Shown: positions 35,662 to 46,056 of the stretch, piece by piece | Numbering within the stretch: position 1 is the stretch's first letter | Layout: the number at the start of each line of letters is the position of its first letter | DNA from: Burkholderiales bacterium | GTDB lineage: Bacteria; Pseudomonadota; Gammaproteobacteria; Burkholderiales; Usitatibacteraceae | Assembly: GCA_025360815.1 (NCBI GenBank) | Contig: JANYBL010000035.1 | Span: forward strand, 1 to 64,000 | Length of the DNA: 64,000 nt | Reading direction: 5' to 3' | The notes under the pieces: model-generated | The model's input: the letters and a program-made list of their open reading frames with translations, nothing else | Database searches by the model: none | What the model was told of the DNA's origin: nothing | Translations under genes and position numbers: made by a program

Positions 35662-36897
35662 TCATCCGACAACGGCGCCCAGCTTGAAGATCGGCAGGTA
35701 AAGCGCAACCACAAGGCCACCGATAACCGTACCCAACACCACCATAATCATCGGCTCCATCAAGCTGGCCAACGCATCGACGGCATCGTCAACCTCACGT
35801 TCAAAAAAGTCTGCCACCTTACTCAACATGCCATCGAGTGCGCCAGATTCCTCACCAATGGCTGTCATTTGCAACACCATATTGGGGAACACATTAGTAT
35901 TTTGCATCGATACAGTCAGGCTAGAGCCAGTGCTGACCTCAGATTGAATCTTCTTGGTCGCATTGTAATAAACGCGATTGCCTGCCGCGCCCGCTACCGA
36001 ATCAAGCGCTTCAACCAGCGGTACGCCAGCCGCAAACATCGTTGACAACGTCCGAGTCCAGCGCGCAATGGTCGCCTTTCGAACCATATCGCCGACAACG
36101 GGCAGCTTCAGCATCATTCGGTCGCGCAAGAACTGAAGTTTTTCGCTTCGTCTGAGTGCGTTGGAGATGAAATAGCTCGCTCCGAAAATCGAAATAGCTA
36201 ATAGCCACCAATAGGCCACAAAAAGCTCTGAAATTTGCATAACAATGAGTGTCGGTGTCGGTAGCGTTGCCCCGAACGATTTGAACAATTCCTTAAACTG
36301 CGGAACCACAAAAATCATAATCACTGCCGTCACGACGAACGCGACCACCAAAATCGAGATAGGATAAAACAAGGCCTTTTTGATTTTGCCCTTGATCGCC
36401 ATTATTTTTTCTTGATAAGTGGCCAATCGATCCAGTAGCGCATCCAAGATACCGGCCTGCTCGCCAGCAGCAACTAAATTGCAATATAAGATATCGAAGT
36501 AAAGAGGATATTTTCGGAACGCTTGAGAGAGGCTTGAGCCGGTTTCGACTTCGGTCTTAATATCGAGGAGGAGTTTGGTGACCGACGGGTTGCTATGCCC
36601 CTTTGCAACGATATCAAATGCCTGAAGAAGTGGTACGCCCGCTTTCATCATCGTCGCCAATTGTCGCGTGAAAAAGGCAATATCGTCTGGCTTTATTTTC
36701 TTGCCGCCGCGGCCGGATACTTTTTTTACCTTGGGGCCAACAATGCCCTGCCGGCGTAATGTCGCATTGACAATATTTTCGCCCGATGCGCGCATTTCGC
36801 CTTTGACAATCTTGCCCGATTTGTCCTTACCTTCCCAAACGAAGGTATAAACCTTGACATCTTTTTGCGCTTTGGGTTGCGTCGCTGTCGTAGCCAT
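35662..36897 (-). CDS. pilC: Type IV pilus inner-membrane platform protein PilC
   Basis: 411 residues with two T2SSF domains, each before membrane helices: FFTRQLATMMKAGVPLLQAFDIVAKG and WTRTLSTMFAAGVPLVEALDSVAGAAGN. The C-terminus has MLSKVADFFEREVDDAVDALASLMEPMIMVVLGTVIGG. It anchors the PilB motor. GspF is the same family, but adjacency to pilB and pilD and the KVYTFVWEGKDKSGKIVKGEM start favour PilC. An AGGAGC sequence precedes the ATG. Confidence 0.94.
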   Translation of the reverse strand: MATTATQPKAQKDVKVYTFVWEGKDKSGKIVKGEMRASGENIVNATLRRQGIVGPKVKKVSGRGGKKIKPDDIAFFTRQLATMMKAGVPLLQAFDIVAKGHSNPSVTKLLLDIKTEVETGSSLSQAFRKYPLYFDILYCNLVAAGEQAGILDALLDRLATYQEKIMAIKGKIKKALFYPISILVVAFVVTAVIMIFVVPQFKELFKSFGATLPTPTLIVMQISELFVAYWWLLAISIFGASYFISNALRRSEKLQFLRDRMMLKLPVVGDMVRKATIARWTRTLSTMFAAGVPLVEALDSVAGAAGNRVYYNATKKIQSEVSTGSSLTVSMQNTNVFPNMVLQMTAIGEESGALDGMLSKVADFFEREVDDAVDALASLMEPMIMVVLGTVIGGLVVALYLPIFKLGAVVG

Positions 36898-37013
36898 TGC
36901 TGCTCCTTAACGGGTGCCGTTGTTACGTTTGATTGCGTTTGCCGGTGCTGGTTTTTACTTCTACTAACAAATGTCAGTTCGTGAGCCTGCAACTTACGGA
37001 TTAAAACTATAGC

Positions 37014-38744
37014 TTACTCATTCGTGACCGATTCAATTTCCTCAAGCGAAGTCAAGCCAGCCTTCACTTTGCGCAATCCTGATTGGCGCAGATCCGAAAC
37101 CCCTTCAATTATCGCCTGATCAGAAATGTCGATCGCAGTACCATTTTTCATAATGATGCGCTGCATCGCTTCAGAGACTGGCATCACCTGATAAATGCCG
37201 CATCGACCCTTATACCCTGAATTTTTACATATGTCGCACCCCACCGCGCCGTACGGTTGCCATGATCCATCGAGCTGCTCCTCGGTGAAGCCAGCGCGCA
37301 GCAAGGCTTCTCGCGGTATGTTAATCGGTCGTTTGCAAGAACAGAGCTTTCGCGCCAAGCGCTGCGCTGTGATCAAAATCACGCTCGTGGCGATATTAAA
37401 CGGCGCAATGCCCATATTCATCAAGCGCGTCAGCGTCGACGGCGCGTCGTTGGTATGCAATGTCGAGAGCACCATATGACCGGTCTGCGCGGCTTTGATG
37501 GCAATTTCGCCAGTATCCATATCGCGAATTTCGCCGACCATAATGATGTCCGGATCTTGGCGCAGAAATGCTTTCAGCGCCACAGCAAATGTCAAGCCAG
37601 CGCGGTCATTCACGTTTACTTGATTGATGCCCGGCAGGTTAATCTCGCACGGGTCTTCGGCGGTCGCGATATTGATGCCAGGCTTGTTCAAAATATTAAG
37701 GCAGGTGTATAAAGATACGGTCTTGCCCGAACCGGTCGGCCCCGTGACTAAGACCATGCCGTATGGTCTTGAGATTGCATGCATCAGCGCCTCGCGTTGT
37801 TCCGGCTCATAGCCAAGCGCCTCGATACCTAGCGTGGCGCTGGAAGGATCCAAAATCCGCATACAAATCTTCTCGCCGAATAGCGTTGGACAAGTAGACA
37901 CCCGAAAATCAATGGCGCGCGTTGCTGATAGCTTCAGTTTCATCCGGCCGTCTTGCGGAACGCGCTTTTCTGAAATGTCGAGACGCGAAACCACTTTGAT
38001 GCGGGAGGCAATTTTTTCTTTGATCGCTAACGGCGGCTGCGCCACATCGTACAAAATGCCGTCCACACGGTAACGAATACGATAAAACTTTTCGTAGGGT
38101 TCAAAGTGAATATCGGATGCGCCGCCGTTGATCGCATCCAACAATACTTTTTGCACATATTTCACGACTGGCGCATCATCGATTTCTTCAACGACGCCGC
38201 CCGATTGGCTCTCATCGACGACGCCCCCGTCATCGCCCAAATCAATGTTTTCAAGCGAAGTCTCATCGCCCGCCATCAGCGTGTCGAGCGCTTTTGCACC
38301 GGTCTCACCAAATCGTTTCAGCAGCAGTGCGAGGCGCTCTTCTTCGACCACCACAGGCTCAACGACCGAGCCGGTCGCGAACTTAAGTTCAGAGAAAATC
38401 TGGTCGTTGGACGGATCGGAGGTGGCGACAAACAGTCGGTTGCCGCGCTTTTGTAGCGGAATAACGCGTTTGGAGCCAATCAGCTTCACGTCTAGCAATG
38501 TGATTGGCAATTGCTCCGGATCAACCGCCAGCAAATCCAGCAACGGCACACCAAAAGTTTGGGCGGCGAACAAAGCCACTTCTTTCGACGAGATTTTCTT
38601 CGAGGCAATCAACTGCTCAATAAATGTAATCCCGGCACGCTTTGCGTCTGCCTGGATGGCCGTCGCGTCCGCTTGGACGAGCCGATTTTGCTGTACCAAC
38701 GCGCGGCCCAGTGGACTGAAAGTAGCGGCGACTGCAGCAGCCAT
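37014..38744 (-). CDS. pilB: Type IV pilus extension ATPase PilB
   Basis: 576 residues. An N-terminal MshEN/GspE-N domain precedes the ATPase core with Walker A GPTGSGKTVSLY, Asp box MRILD, Walker B DPDIIMVGEIRD and His box TGHMVLSTLHTND. A tetracysteine zinc motif (CSCKRP...CDICKNSGYKGRCG) lies before the C-terminal QVMPVSEAMQRIIM. It drives pilus polymerisation. No gspE is in the window, so whether this motor also serves the T2SS is unknown. Confidence 0.96.
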   Translation of the reverse strand: MAAAVAATFSPLGRALVQQNRLVQADATAIQADAKRAGITFIEQLIASKKISSKEVALFAAQTFGVPLLDLLAVDPEQLPITLLDVKLIGSKRVIPLQKRGNRLFVATSDPSNDQIFSELKFATGSVVEPVVVEEERLALLLKRFGETGAKALDTLMAGDETSLENIDLGDDGGVVDESQSGGVVEEIDDAPVVKYVQKVLLDAINGGASDIHFEPYEKFYRIRYRVDGILYDVAQPPLAIKEKIASRIKVVSRLDISEKRVPQDGRMKLKLSATRAIDFRVSTCPTLFGEKICMRILDPSSATLGIEALGYEPEQREALMHAISRPYGMVLVTGPTGSGKTVSLYTCLNILNKPGINIATAEDPCEINLPGINQVNVNDRAGLTFAVALKAFLRQDPDIIMVGEIRDMDTGEIAIKAAQTGHMVLSTLHTNDAPSTLTRLMNMGIAPFNIATSVILITAQRLARKLCSCKRPINIPREALLRAGFTEEQLDGSWQPYGAVGCDICKNSGYKGRCGIYQVMPVSEAMQRIIMKNGTAIDISDQAIIEGVSDLRQSGLRKVKAGLTSLEEIESVTNE

Positions 38745-38881
38745 AAAAGAAGCCTTCGAGTAACCTTATAAACCTGAGGGTAACCATGAGTCAGGAAAGC
38801 GGCGCACTGAGAACCCTCAAAATCTTGTGCGAACATAGAAACTACATCATGCTCTTACAGTAACATATTGTAAAGGTTGAC

Positions 38882-39478
38882 TTATTTTACTTCCAGCTGC
38901 TTTTCCAGTGCGGCCAAAAAAGCCGGCGACTCTGGATTCACGCTGCTGCCGAAACTTTGCACTGTCTGGCCATCGCGGCCAATCACATACTTATGAAAAT
39001 TCCATTTCGGACGTTGTCCCGTGGCTTTGAACAAGGCTTCGTGCAGCGGATTCACCTTCACCCCTTCTGCTTCGACGACGAATGTTTTTTCCATCATCGG
39101 AAATTTCACTTTGTACGTGCGTTCACAAAAATCCGCGACTTCCGCGTTTGAGCCGGGCTCTTGCTTACCGAAGTCATTCGCGGGAAAGCCCACGACGACC
39201 AAGCCTTTTTCTTTGTATTTTTCGTAAATCGCCTGTAAACCCTTGTATTGTTCGGTGAATCCGCAATAGCTCGCTGTATTCACGACCACAACGACTTTGC
39301 CCGCATACTGGCAAAAATTCAGCGGCTGGCCTTGCAAAGATTTAAATTTTTGATCCAATAGGGCGGGGCATCCCTGCGAAGCCTGCGCTGTTGGTGCTGA
39401 GGCGGCATCGCTGTTGGGCGCTGCTGCCATGATAGCAACGGCTGTTGTGACTGCGGCGGCGGATAAAAAGTAATGCAT
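38882..39478 (-). CDS. Exported glutathione peroxidase-family protein
   Basis: About 198 residues from ATG 39478, which has AGGA upstream and yields a signal peptide (MHYFLSAAAVTTAVAIMAAA). The longer ORF start is rejected. The peroxidatic Cys is in VNTASYCGFTEQYKGLQ (codon TGC, not selenocysteine TGA), with VVVGFPANDFGKQEPG and WNFHKYVIGRDGQ completing the catalytic set. It should reduce peroxides in the periplasm, probably using thioredoxin-like donors. Single gene, divergent from hemA. Confidence 0.9.
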   Translation of the reverse strand: MHYFLSAAAVTTAVAIMAAAPNSDAASAPTAQASQGCPALLDQKFKSLQGQPLNFCQYAGKVVVVVNTASYCGFTEQYKGLQAIYEKYKEKGLVVVGFPANDFGKQEPGSNAEVADFCERTYKVKFPMMEKTFVVEAEGVKVNPLHEALFKATGQRPKWNFHKYVIGRDGQTVQSFGSSVNPESPAFLAALEKQLEVK

Positions 39479-39863
39479 GTGTCGTCCTTGTGCATTGTAA
39501 GAATGGAGTAAGGCGGTGGCGCTAACCATAGCGGTCGAGATAAGGCTAAGACAGCCGCCGCGCGGGGCCTCAAAGAATGCAGGCTTGGTTAGTGTAATCC
39601 ACCCGCGAGCGCTACGCCGAATTCGCATTGCAAATGCAAACAAAATGCGGAAAACGAGATATAGAGCAACATAACGGCTTAATCTGGCAATGGTGGTCGC
39701 TCAGAGGCAAAATCTGCCCCCCCGTTTGTTAAGCGTTGGTTAGCGCAAGAGAATCGCCTCCCAAGGCGGCGCTTCGGGTAAAGCAACGCAGGCCCGCTGT
39801 TATAATTATTTGGTTTTCTTGTCTACCACTTGCCGTTACGTTCTTTGATTACACTATACTGCT
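39479..39863. promoter_or_regulatory. Divergent gpx/hemA intergenic region
   Basis: 385 bases without a convincing gene. A TATAAT at 39801-39806 is a good -10 for hemA with a weak -35. A second candidate, TTGCCG (39830-39835) with TATACT (39855-39860), has a 19-base spacer and lies only three bases before the hemA ATG, which would imply a leaderless start. No Shine-Dalgarno precedes hemA. A small CGCCT/AGGCG stem lies near 39756. Confidence 0.4.
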
Positions 39864-41120
39864 ATGCCGCTCTACGCCCTAGGACTCAACCACCGCACCG
39901 CCTCTATTGAGGTGCGTGAACGCGTTGCGTTTCCATTAACTGCGCAGCGGAGCGCGATTGATAGTTTGCGGCAGGAAACAGACGCGCAGGAAATCGCTTT
40001 AATTTCCACTTGTAACCGCACCGAAATTTACCTGCGAGCAAGTAACCGCGTGGCACTAGAGGCGGCGGCACGTTGGCTCAATGCTCAGCCTGCTGCAATT
40101 GGTTTGGATTTAAGCTCACATTTTTATACGCTTCATGAGGCCGATGTGCCGCGCCATGCTTTCCGTGTGGCGAGCGGCTTGGATTCCATGATACTAGGAG
40201 AGCCGCAGATCCTGGGGCAGGTAAAATTAGCCGTCAAAATAGCGAATGAGGCCAATGCGTTGTCTGGGTCACTGGATCGTATGTTCCAAGAAACATTTAA
40301 GGTTGCTAAAGAAGTTCGCACGCAGACTGAAATAGGTGCTACTTCAGTAAGTATGGCGGCGGCATCGCTAAAACTGGCGCAGCAACTTTTTGGCGATATC
40401 CGCGAGATTAAATTGTTGCTTATCGGCGTCGGTGAAATGATCGAGCTTTCTGCCACGCATTTTGCCGCGCAATCACCAAAGCAAATCGTCGTCGCCAACC
40501 GCACGCTGGAGCGCGGTGAAGAGCTGGCGCGGCGTTTTAATGCCAGCGCCATCACACTGCAGGCGTTGCCCGAGCGCGTCCATGAATTTGATGCCGTCAT
40601 CACCTCTACCGGGTCGACACTGCCGATTATCGGTAAGGGCATGATTGAGCGAGCGCTAAAATTGCGCCGTCGCAAACCGATGTTTATTGTGGATCTGGCT
40701 GTGCCCCGCGATGTCGAGGCCGAAGTAGGCGAGTTAAATGATATTTACCTTTACACGCTAGATAGTTTGGGCCGGGTGATTCAACAAAATTTAGACAAAC
40801 GAGAAGCTGCCGTCGCTCAAGCCGATGCCATTATCAAGATACGCACCGAAGAGTTCATGAATTGGTTAGCGGCTCGCAGCGCCGTTCCCGTGATCCAGCA
40901 AATACGCGGCCGTGCAGACCAATATCGTCAGACTGAGTTAGAACGCGCGCAGAAAATGCTCGCCAAAGGCGAAGACCCGGCCAAGGTGCTCGAAGCCTTG
41001 GCGCACGGACTTACCAATAAATTTTTACACCATCCCCTTGCCGCACTCAATCGCAGCGCAGGCGAGGACCGGGACGCACTTGCCAATGTGCTCGAAAAGC
41101 TCTACCCACAAGCAGAATAA
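39864..41120 (+). CDS. hemA: Glutamyl-tRNA reductase HemA
   Basis: 418 residues. The catalytic Cys lies in ISTCNRTEIYL, with SGLDSMILGEPQILGQVK and LLIGVGEMIELSATHF (NADPH domain), then a helical dimerisation domain. It reduces Glu-tRNA to glutamate-1-semialdehyde, the first committed step of tetrapyrrole synthesis, feeding the heme used by the oxidase locus here. prfA follows 22 bases later. hemA-prfA order is standard; prmC is not next to it here. Confidence 0.97.
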   Translation: MPLYALGLNHRTASIEVRERVAFPLTAQRSAIDSLRQETDAQEIALISTCNRTEIYLRASNRVALEAAARWLNAQPAAIGLDLSSHFYTLHEADVPRHAFRVASGLDSMILGEPQILGQVKLAVKIANEANALSGSLDRMFQETFKVAKEVRTQTEIGATSVSMAAASLKLAQQLFGDIREIKLLLIGVGEMIELSATHFAAQSPKQIVVANRTLERGEELARRFNASAITLQALPERVHEFDAVITSTGSTLPIIGKGMIERALKLRRRKPMFIVDLAVPRDVEAEVGELNDIYLYTLDSLGRVIQQNLDKREAAVAQADAIIKIRTEEFMNWLAARSAVPVIQQIRGRADQYRQTELERAQKMLAKGEDPAKVLEALAHGLTNKFLHHPLAALNRSAGEDRDALANVLEKLYPQAE

Positions 41121-41142
41121 TACGGACTAAAAACGCAGGCCC

Positions 41143-42225
41143 ATGAAAGAATCTATCAGTAAAAAGCTCGCATCCTTGCGCGAGAGAATTGTTGAGCTCG
41201 ACCGCTTGCTATCAGCGCCTGAAGTGGTCAACGATATGGACAGCTACCGCAAAATCACCCGAGAACATGCCGATATTTCGCCCGTCGTCGGGTTGTTTAG
41301 CGATTATAAAAAGTCCGAGGACGATGTTGCCGCCGCTCAAGAAATGGGTCGTGATCCTGATATGCGCGAGTTCGCCGAGGAGGAAATCAAAGCCGGTCGC
41401 GCCCGCTTGGAGCAAATCGAGCTCGACTTGCAGAAAGCGCTATTGCCCAAAGACCCGAATGACGACAAGAATATTTTTCTCGAAGTTCGAGCGGGCACGG
41501 GCGGCGATGAGTCAGCGTTATTTGCTGGTGATTTATTCCGCATGTACACCCGCTACGCTGAGAGAAATCGCTGGCAGGTTGAAATCGTTTCCGAATCGCC
41601 CGGTGAAGTCGGTGGTTTTAAAGAAATTATCGCGCGTATTGCCGGCCACGGTGCTTACTCGAGGCTAAAATTTGAATCTGGTGGTCACCGCGTGCAGCGC
41701 GTGCCTGATACCGAAACTCAGGGTCGCATCCACACCTCTGCCGCCACCGTCGCGGTTATGCCCGAAGCCGATGATGTGAGTGATATCGTAATTAACGCGG
41801 GCGATGTTCGCGTTGATACGTTTCGTGCATCTGGTGCCGGTGGTCAGCACATTAACAAAACCGATTCCGCTGTACGCTTAACGCACATCCCTACCGGCAT
41901 CGTGGTGGAATGCCAAGACGGCCGCTCACAGCACAAAAACAAAGAACAAGCCTTCAAAGTATTGGCCGCGAGAATCAAAGACAAACAAACGCGAGAAGCA
42001 CAAGCCAAGGAAGCCGCGACCCGCAAATCGCTCGTCGGCTCAGGCGACAGATCGGAGCGGATCCGGACCTATAATTTTCCGCAAGGCCGCATGACTGATC
42101 ACCGCATCAACCTGACGCTATACAAACTCGACTTCATAATGGATGGCGACTTGAGTGAGCTAACCGACGGCTTGATGGCGGAGCACCAAGCGGAATTATT
42201 AGCGCGGTTGGGGGAGCAGGTTTAG
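41143..42225 (+). CDS. prfA: Peptide chain release factor 1
   Basis: 360 residues: [24 protein letters not shown], the catalytic GGQ in [22 protein letters not shown], and the codon-recognition region [18 protein letters not shown] (PxT-like motif). It recognises UAA and UAG and hydrolyses peptidyl-tRNA. The GGQ glutamine is normally methylated by PrmC, whose gene usually follows but is replaced here by a convergent transporter gene. Confidence 0.98.
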   Translation: MKESISKKLASLRERIVELDRLLSAPEVVNDMDSYRKITREHADISPVVGLFSDYKKSEDDVAAAQEMGRDPDMREFAEEEIKAGRARLEQIELDLQKALLPKDPNDDKNIFLEVRAGTGGDESALFAGDLFRMYTRYAERNRWQVEIVSESPGEVGGFKEIIARIAGHGAYSRLKFESGGHRVQRVPDTETQGRIHTSAATVAVMPEADDVSDIVINAGDVRVDTFRASGAGGQHINKTDSAVRLTHIPTGIVVECQDGRSQHKNKEQAFKVLAARIKDKQTREAQAKEAATRKSLVGSGDRSERIRTYNFPQGRMTDHRINLTLYKLDFIMDGDLSELTDGLMAEHQAELLARLGEQV

Positions 42226-42239
42226 TTAAACTGATTGGG

Positions 42240-42267
42240 GTCGGAATCGAAAGTAACTTGTTCCGAC
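42240..42267. terminator. Hairpin between prfA and the convergent MFS gene
   Basis: GTCGGAA and TTCCGAC are exact complements around a 14-base loop, 15 bases after the prfA stop. No T-tract follows, so it is a weak terminator candidate. The rest of the 159-base gap shows nothing further. Confidence 0.35.
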
Positions 42268-42384
42268 AGCCGGCAATTATAAATTAACTGCTGCCATGAT
42301 TATCGCCTTAGTGACTGCCGCCAAGCGTGAATTTGGAGGCTGATGGATTATGCTGCGCAATGTGAATCATTGCGCAACCCGCCG

Positions 42385-43587
42385 TCAGCTGTCATGTTTT
42401 GCAGCCGTCAACAACTTGCGGCGCTTCGACATAAACCAAATTACGGTCGCCGCACAAATCAACAAAAACGGCACCGCTACCCATTGCAGCGTGACCCAGT
42501 CGGCGCGGTTCACCAGCACCCCAGATGCAAATGAAGAGGTCGCGGTGGTACAAAAAACCAGCAAATCATGCACGCCTTGAATCTTCGCTTTTTCATTCAG
42601 GCGGTAAGTTTCTGTGAGCAGTGCAGTACCGCCCACATACATAAAATTCCAGCCGACGCCCAACATCACCAATGCCCACCAAAAATTTAAAATTTCTACC
42701 CCGCCGAGCGCGATGCTGACACAGCCAAACATCAGCCCGATACCAGCGCCGATCACGCTTAACACACCAAACCGCGCAATCAGCGCGGCGGTAAAAAACG
42801 ATGGCGCGAACATCGCGATCACATGGGCGCCGATTACCCCTGCCGCCGCGCCGTAGGGGTGCCCGCAAAACCCCATTGCCAGCGGTGTTGCCGTCATCAA
42901 TAAGCTCATGACGCCATAACCAATCGCACTTGCCATCACCGCGACCACGAACATCGGTTGAGCCGCGATCTCAGCCAATTTGCGCGGCGGCGCATGGCTA
43001 GTGTTGGCCTGTGCCTCGGGAATGTCGAGTTGCGTTAACACCAACATCGTGATGAGTGAAAACACAATCAGCGAAGCGTACGACGCCAAAAATTCCGGCT
43101 GTGTGAGTGCGCGCGTCCAAGTCGACAATGCCGGCCCAAGCAGACCGCCCACTAGGCCGCCTGCTACCACCAGCGAGATGGCGCGCGCTCGCTCGGCGGC
43201 CGGCTGCGTAGCTGATACGGAATCGGCGGCGGCAAATCGATAAAACCCACCGAACGCACCATAGCCGCCTAGTACAAATGTGCCAAAACACAGCAGCCAA
43301 AAACTGGATTGCCACAACGCAATCGTGGCAATCATTGCGCCGACCACACCAAACGTTGTGCCAATCTGAAACCCCGCTTTACGCCCCATTTTTTCCATCA
43401 ACAGCGACGCCGGTATCGTTGCCAGCGCCGAGCCGATCACCTGAGCTGTCACGGCCATCGTCGCCAATGTTTTCGACGGCGCCAATACATAGCCGGCCAA
43501 ACCATTAATCGCGATTAGTGTAACGTTGTTGGTAAAGAGCAACGCTTGGCAAGTTGCGAGGAGTTTGATGTTTTTGGTGGCGTTCAT
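42385..43587 (-). CDS. Major facilitator superfamily transporter
   Basis: 400 residues with the 12-helix MFS layout. The cytoplasmic loop motif LMEKMGRKAGFQIG corresponds to the MFS motif A position, and GFYRFAAADSVSATQPAAERARAISLVVAGGLVGGLLGP resembles efflux-type members. The substrate cannot be told from sequence. Single gene, convergent with prfA. It might be a drug/metabolite exporter of the YcaD or EmrD kind. Confidence 0.8.
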   Translation of the reverse strand: MNATKNIKLLATCQALLFTNNVTLIAINGLAGYVLAPSKTLATMAVTAQVIGSALATIPASLLMEKMGRKAGFQIGTTFGVVGAMIATIALWQSSFWLLCFGTFVLGGYGAFGGFYRFAAADSVSATQPAAERARAISLVVAGGLVGGLLGPALSTWTRALTQPEFLASYASLIVFSLITMLVLTQLDIPEAQANTSHAPPRKLAEIAAQPMFVVAVMASAIGYGVMSLLMTATPLAMGFCGHPYGAAAGVIGAHVIAMFAPSFFTAALIARFGVLSVIGAGIGLMFGCVSIALGGVEILNFWWALVMLGVGWNFMYVGGTALLTETYRLNEKAKIQGVHDLLVFCTTATSSFASGVLVNRADWVTLQWVAVPFLLICAATVIWFMSKRRKLLTAAKHDS

Positions 43588-43712
43588 TTTTTAGGCGAGA
43601 TCATTCGAAGCGACGAGTTTGGCAGCACCGAAAAATAAGCGAGCACCGTCGGGCAACCTCAGGCTTTTAGCTCAAAAGTGTAGTCAATAACGGGACGAAA
43701 AATTGCTAAGCG

Positions 43713-45242
43713 CTATCCCAAAAACAAGCGGTAAGCCGGGTTGTTTGTCTCATCAGTATATTCATAACCCAGTGTTTTTAAGAATTTGGCAAACGCAGCG
43801 CGCTCATTTTTGGGCACTTGCAAACCGATTAGAATTTTGCCGATATCCGCACCATGATTGCGGTAATGAAATAAGCTGATGTTCCAATTTGGGCTCATGC
43901 TGGTGAGAAATTTCATCAGGGCGCCGGGACGGTCTGGGAATTCAAAACGGTAAATGGCTTCTTCCACCGCGAGTGGTGAGCGACCGCCAACCATATGGCG
44001 AACATGCAACTTAGCCATTTCGTCGTCGGTTAGATCAAGCGTTTTAAAACCTTTTTTATTGAAATTCGCCACGAGTTTTTTTGCTTCATCGCGCCCATAA
44101 ATTTGGACGCCTACGAATAAATGCGCCTGCTTTGAATCGGTCATGCGGTAATTGAATTCAGTGAGGTTACGCGGCCCTACCAGCTCGCAGAATCGCTTAA
44201 AGCTACCGCGCGTTTCTGGCACCGTCACCGCAAGCAGCGCTTCATGATGCTCGCCCACTTGCGCCCGTTCAGCCACAAAACGGAGCCGGTCAAAATTCAT
44301 ATTGGCGCCGCAGCAGATAGCGACAAAGGTTTTGCCTTTTGCTTTCTCGCGCGCAGCATAAAGCTTGATGCCCGCCAGCGCCAAGCCGCCGGACGGCTCC
44401 ATCACCGAGCGGGTTTCTTGATAGATATCTTTAATCGATGAACAAATTTCATCAGTTGTTACGAGTACGATCTCATCGACCAATTGTTTCACCATACGAA
44501 ACGTTTCTTCGCCTACCTGCTTCACCGCCACGCCATCGGCAAACAAATTCACATGAGATAACGTGACACGCTTGTTGGCTTTGATCGACTGATACATCGC
44601 GTTGGAATCGACCGGCTCAACGCCGATAATTTTGGTTTCGGGTGAAAGCGCCTTCACGTAAGCTGCGATCCCGGCAATTAAACCGCCGCCGCCAATCGGC
44701 ACAAAAATCGCATCAATCGGGTGCTGATATTGCCGCAAGATTTCCATGCCAATCGTGCCTTGACCAGCGATGACCAGCGGGTCGTCGTAAGGATGGACAT
44801 AGGTGAGCTTCTTACTGGCACACAGCCTCTTCGCAACCAAACTCGCCTCGTGATAGCTATCGCCTTCGAGCACAACGTGCGCGCCACGCCTGGCGACGGC
44901 ATCGATCTTTATCTTCGGCGTTGTGGCGGGCATAACAATGGTTGCGTTACAACCGAGCTTTTGTGCGGCAAGTGCGACGCCTTGCGCATGGTTTCCAGCA
45001 CTCGCGCAAATCACGCCGCGTTTTAATTCAGCGGGGGTTAAATGCGCCATTTTGTTGTAAGCGCCGCGAATTTTGAATGAAAATACTGGTTGCATATCTT
45101 CGCGCTTGAGCAACACTTTGTTTTGTAAATTTTCTGAAATGCCGGTGGCCAGCTCCAGCGGGCTTTCGATCGCCACGTCGTAGACGCGTGCGCACAATAT
45201 GCGCTTCAGATATTCGTCATTTAATGCTTGGTTGTGCTTCAT
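43713..45242 (-). CDS. ilvA: Threonine ammonia-lyase, biosynthetic (IlvA)
   Basis: 509 residues. The PLP lysine lies in FSFKIRGAYNKM, with the SAGNHAQGVALAAQKLG and GGGGLIAG phosphate-binding loops. Two C-terminal ACT-like regulatory domains begin near residues 325 and 420 (LAVTVPETRGSFKRFCELVG and YRFEFPDRPGALMKFLTS). It deaminates threonine to 2-oxobutanoate for isoleucine synthesis, and the two ACT domains bind isoleucine and valine. The enamine product is a RidA substrate; a RidA-family gene lies at 21.9 kb. Confidence 0.96.
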   Translation of the reverse strand: MKHNQALNDEYLKRILCARVYDVAIESPLELATGISENLQNKVLLKREDMQPVFSFKIRGAYNKMAHLTPAELKRGVICASAGNHAQGVALAAQKLGCNATIVMPATTPKIKIDAVARRGAHVVLEGDSYHEASLVAKRLCASKKLTYVHPYDDPLVIAGQGTIGMEILRQYQHPIDAIFVPIGGGGLIAGIAAYVKALSPETKIIGVEPVDSNAMYQSIKANKRVTLSHVNLFADGVAVKQVGEETFRMVKQLVDEIVLVTTDEICSSIKDIYQETRSVMEPSGGLALAGIKLYAAREKAKGKTFVAICCGANMNFDRLRFVAERAQVGEHHEALLAVTVPETRGSFKRFCELVGPRNLTEFNYRMTDSKQAHLFVGVQIYGRDEAKKLVANFNKKGFKTLDLTDDEMAKLHVRHMVGGRSPLAVEEAIYRFEFPDRPGALMKFLTSMSPNWNISLFHYRNHGADIGKILIGLQVPKNERAAFAKFLKTLGYEYTDETNNPAYRLFLG

Positions 45243-45346
45243 GCGCCCTCAATGTTGAAAATTTGATCCTGCTCCATTCGTTAAAGTTATCAGAAATTGG
45301 GCTATGCTTTATCAAATCACCCAAACCAAATTGAGTTAGCTAAAAA

Positions 45347-46054
45347 ATGGATCCAAAAAAAAGCCAAGATGCACTGAAATTACAAGCCGCAATTGCAAGT
45401 CTGCAATACATAGAAGATGACACGATTATCGGTGTGGGTACGGGTTCGACGGTCAATTTTTTTATCGCTGAACTTATAAAAATTAAGCATCGTGTTAAAG
45501 CCTGCGTATCCAGTTCTGAAGCCAGCGCCAACCTCTTAAAAGCGGGCGGTATTGAGGTGATGGAGCTTAACAATGCAGGCACCCTGTCTCTCTACGTAGA
45601 CGGCGCCGATGAGGTTACGCGGCATTTAGCGATGATCAAAGGTGGTGGCGGCGCACTGACGCGCGAAAAAATTGTCGCAGCCGCAAGTCAAAAATTCGTC
45701 TGTATTGCCGATGAAACCAAACTCGTTGATGTGCTGGGTAAATTTCCATTGCCCGTTGAGGTGATCCCGATGGCGCGGAGCTATGTGGCGCGGGAATTGG
45801 TGAAGCTGGGCGGACACCCCGAATGGCGCGTAAAAGAAATTGATGGTGCGATGAAGCCGGTTGTTACCGACAACGGCAATTGGATTTTGGATGTGCGCGG
45901 GCTCACGATTGCTGATCCACTCGCGCTCGAAACTGAAGTTAATCAAATTACTGGCGTAGTGACCAACGGCTTGTTTGTCAAGCGTGGAGCAGACGTATTG
46001 TTGTTGGCAACACCCACCGGTGTTAACATTATTTTCAAATCAGCGCAGCCTTAA
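45347..46054 (+). CDS. rpiA: Ribose-5-phosphate isomerase A
   Basis: 235 residues: [44 protein letters not shown] (catalytic Asp and Glu region) and [11 protein letters not shown]. It interconverts ribose-5-phosphate and ribulose-5-phosphate in the pentose phosphate pathway. Divergent from ilvA across about 100 bases. A C-rich element starts 3 bases after its stop. Confidence 0.97.
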   Translation: MDPKKSQDALKLQAAIASLQYIEDDTIIGVGTGSTVNFFIAELIKIKHRVKACVSSSEASANLLKAGGIEVMELNNAGTLSLYVDGADEVTRHLAMIKGGGGALTREKIVAAASQKFVCIADETKLVDVLGKFPLPVEVIPMARSYVARELVKLGGHPEWRVKEIDGAMKPVVTDNGNWILDVRGLTIADPLALETEVNQITGVVTNGLFVKRGADVLLLATPTGVNIIFKSAQP

Positions 46055-46056
46055 AA

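Noticed and set aside
38882-39478. Possible selenocysteine glutathione peroxidase
   Set aside because: The catalytic codon reads TGC (cysteine), not TGA, and the frame is uninterrupted.
39830-39860. TTGCCG/TATACT as the main hemA promoter
   Set aside because: The spacer is 19 bases and the -10 nearly touches the ATG; it would need a leaderless start, so it is recorded only as a possibility in the intergenic entry.
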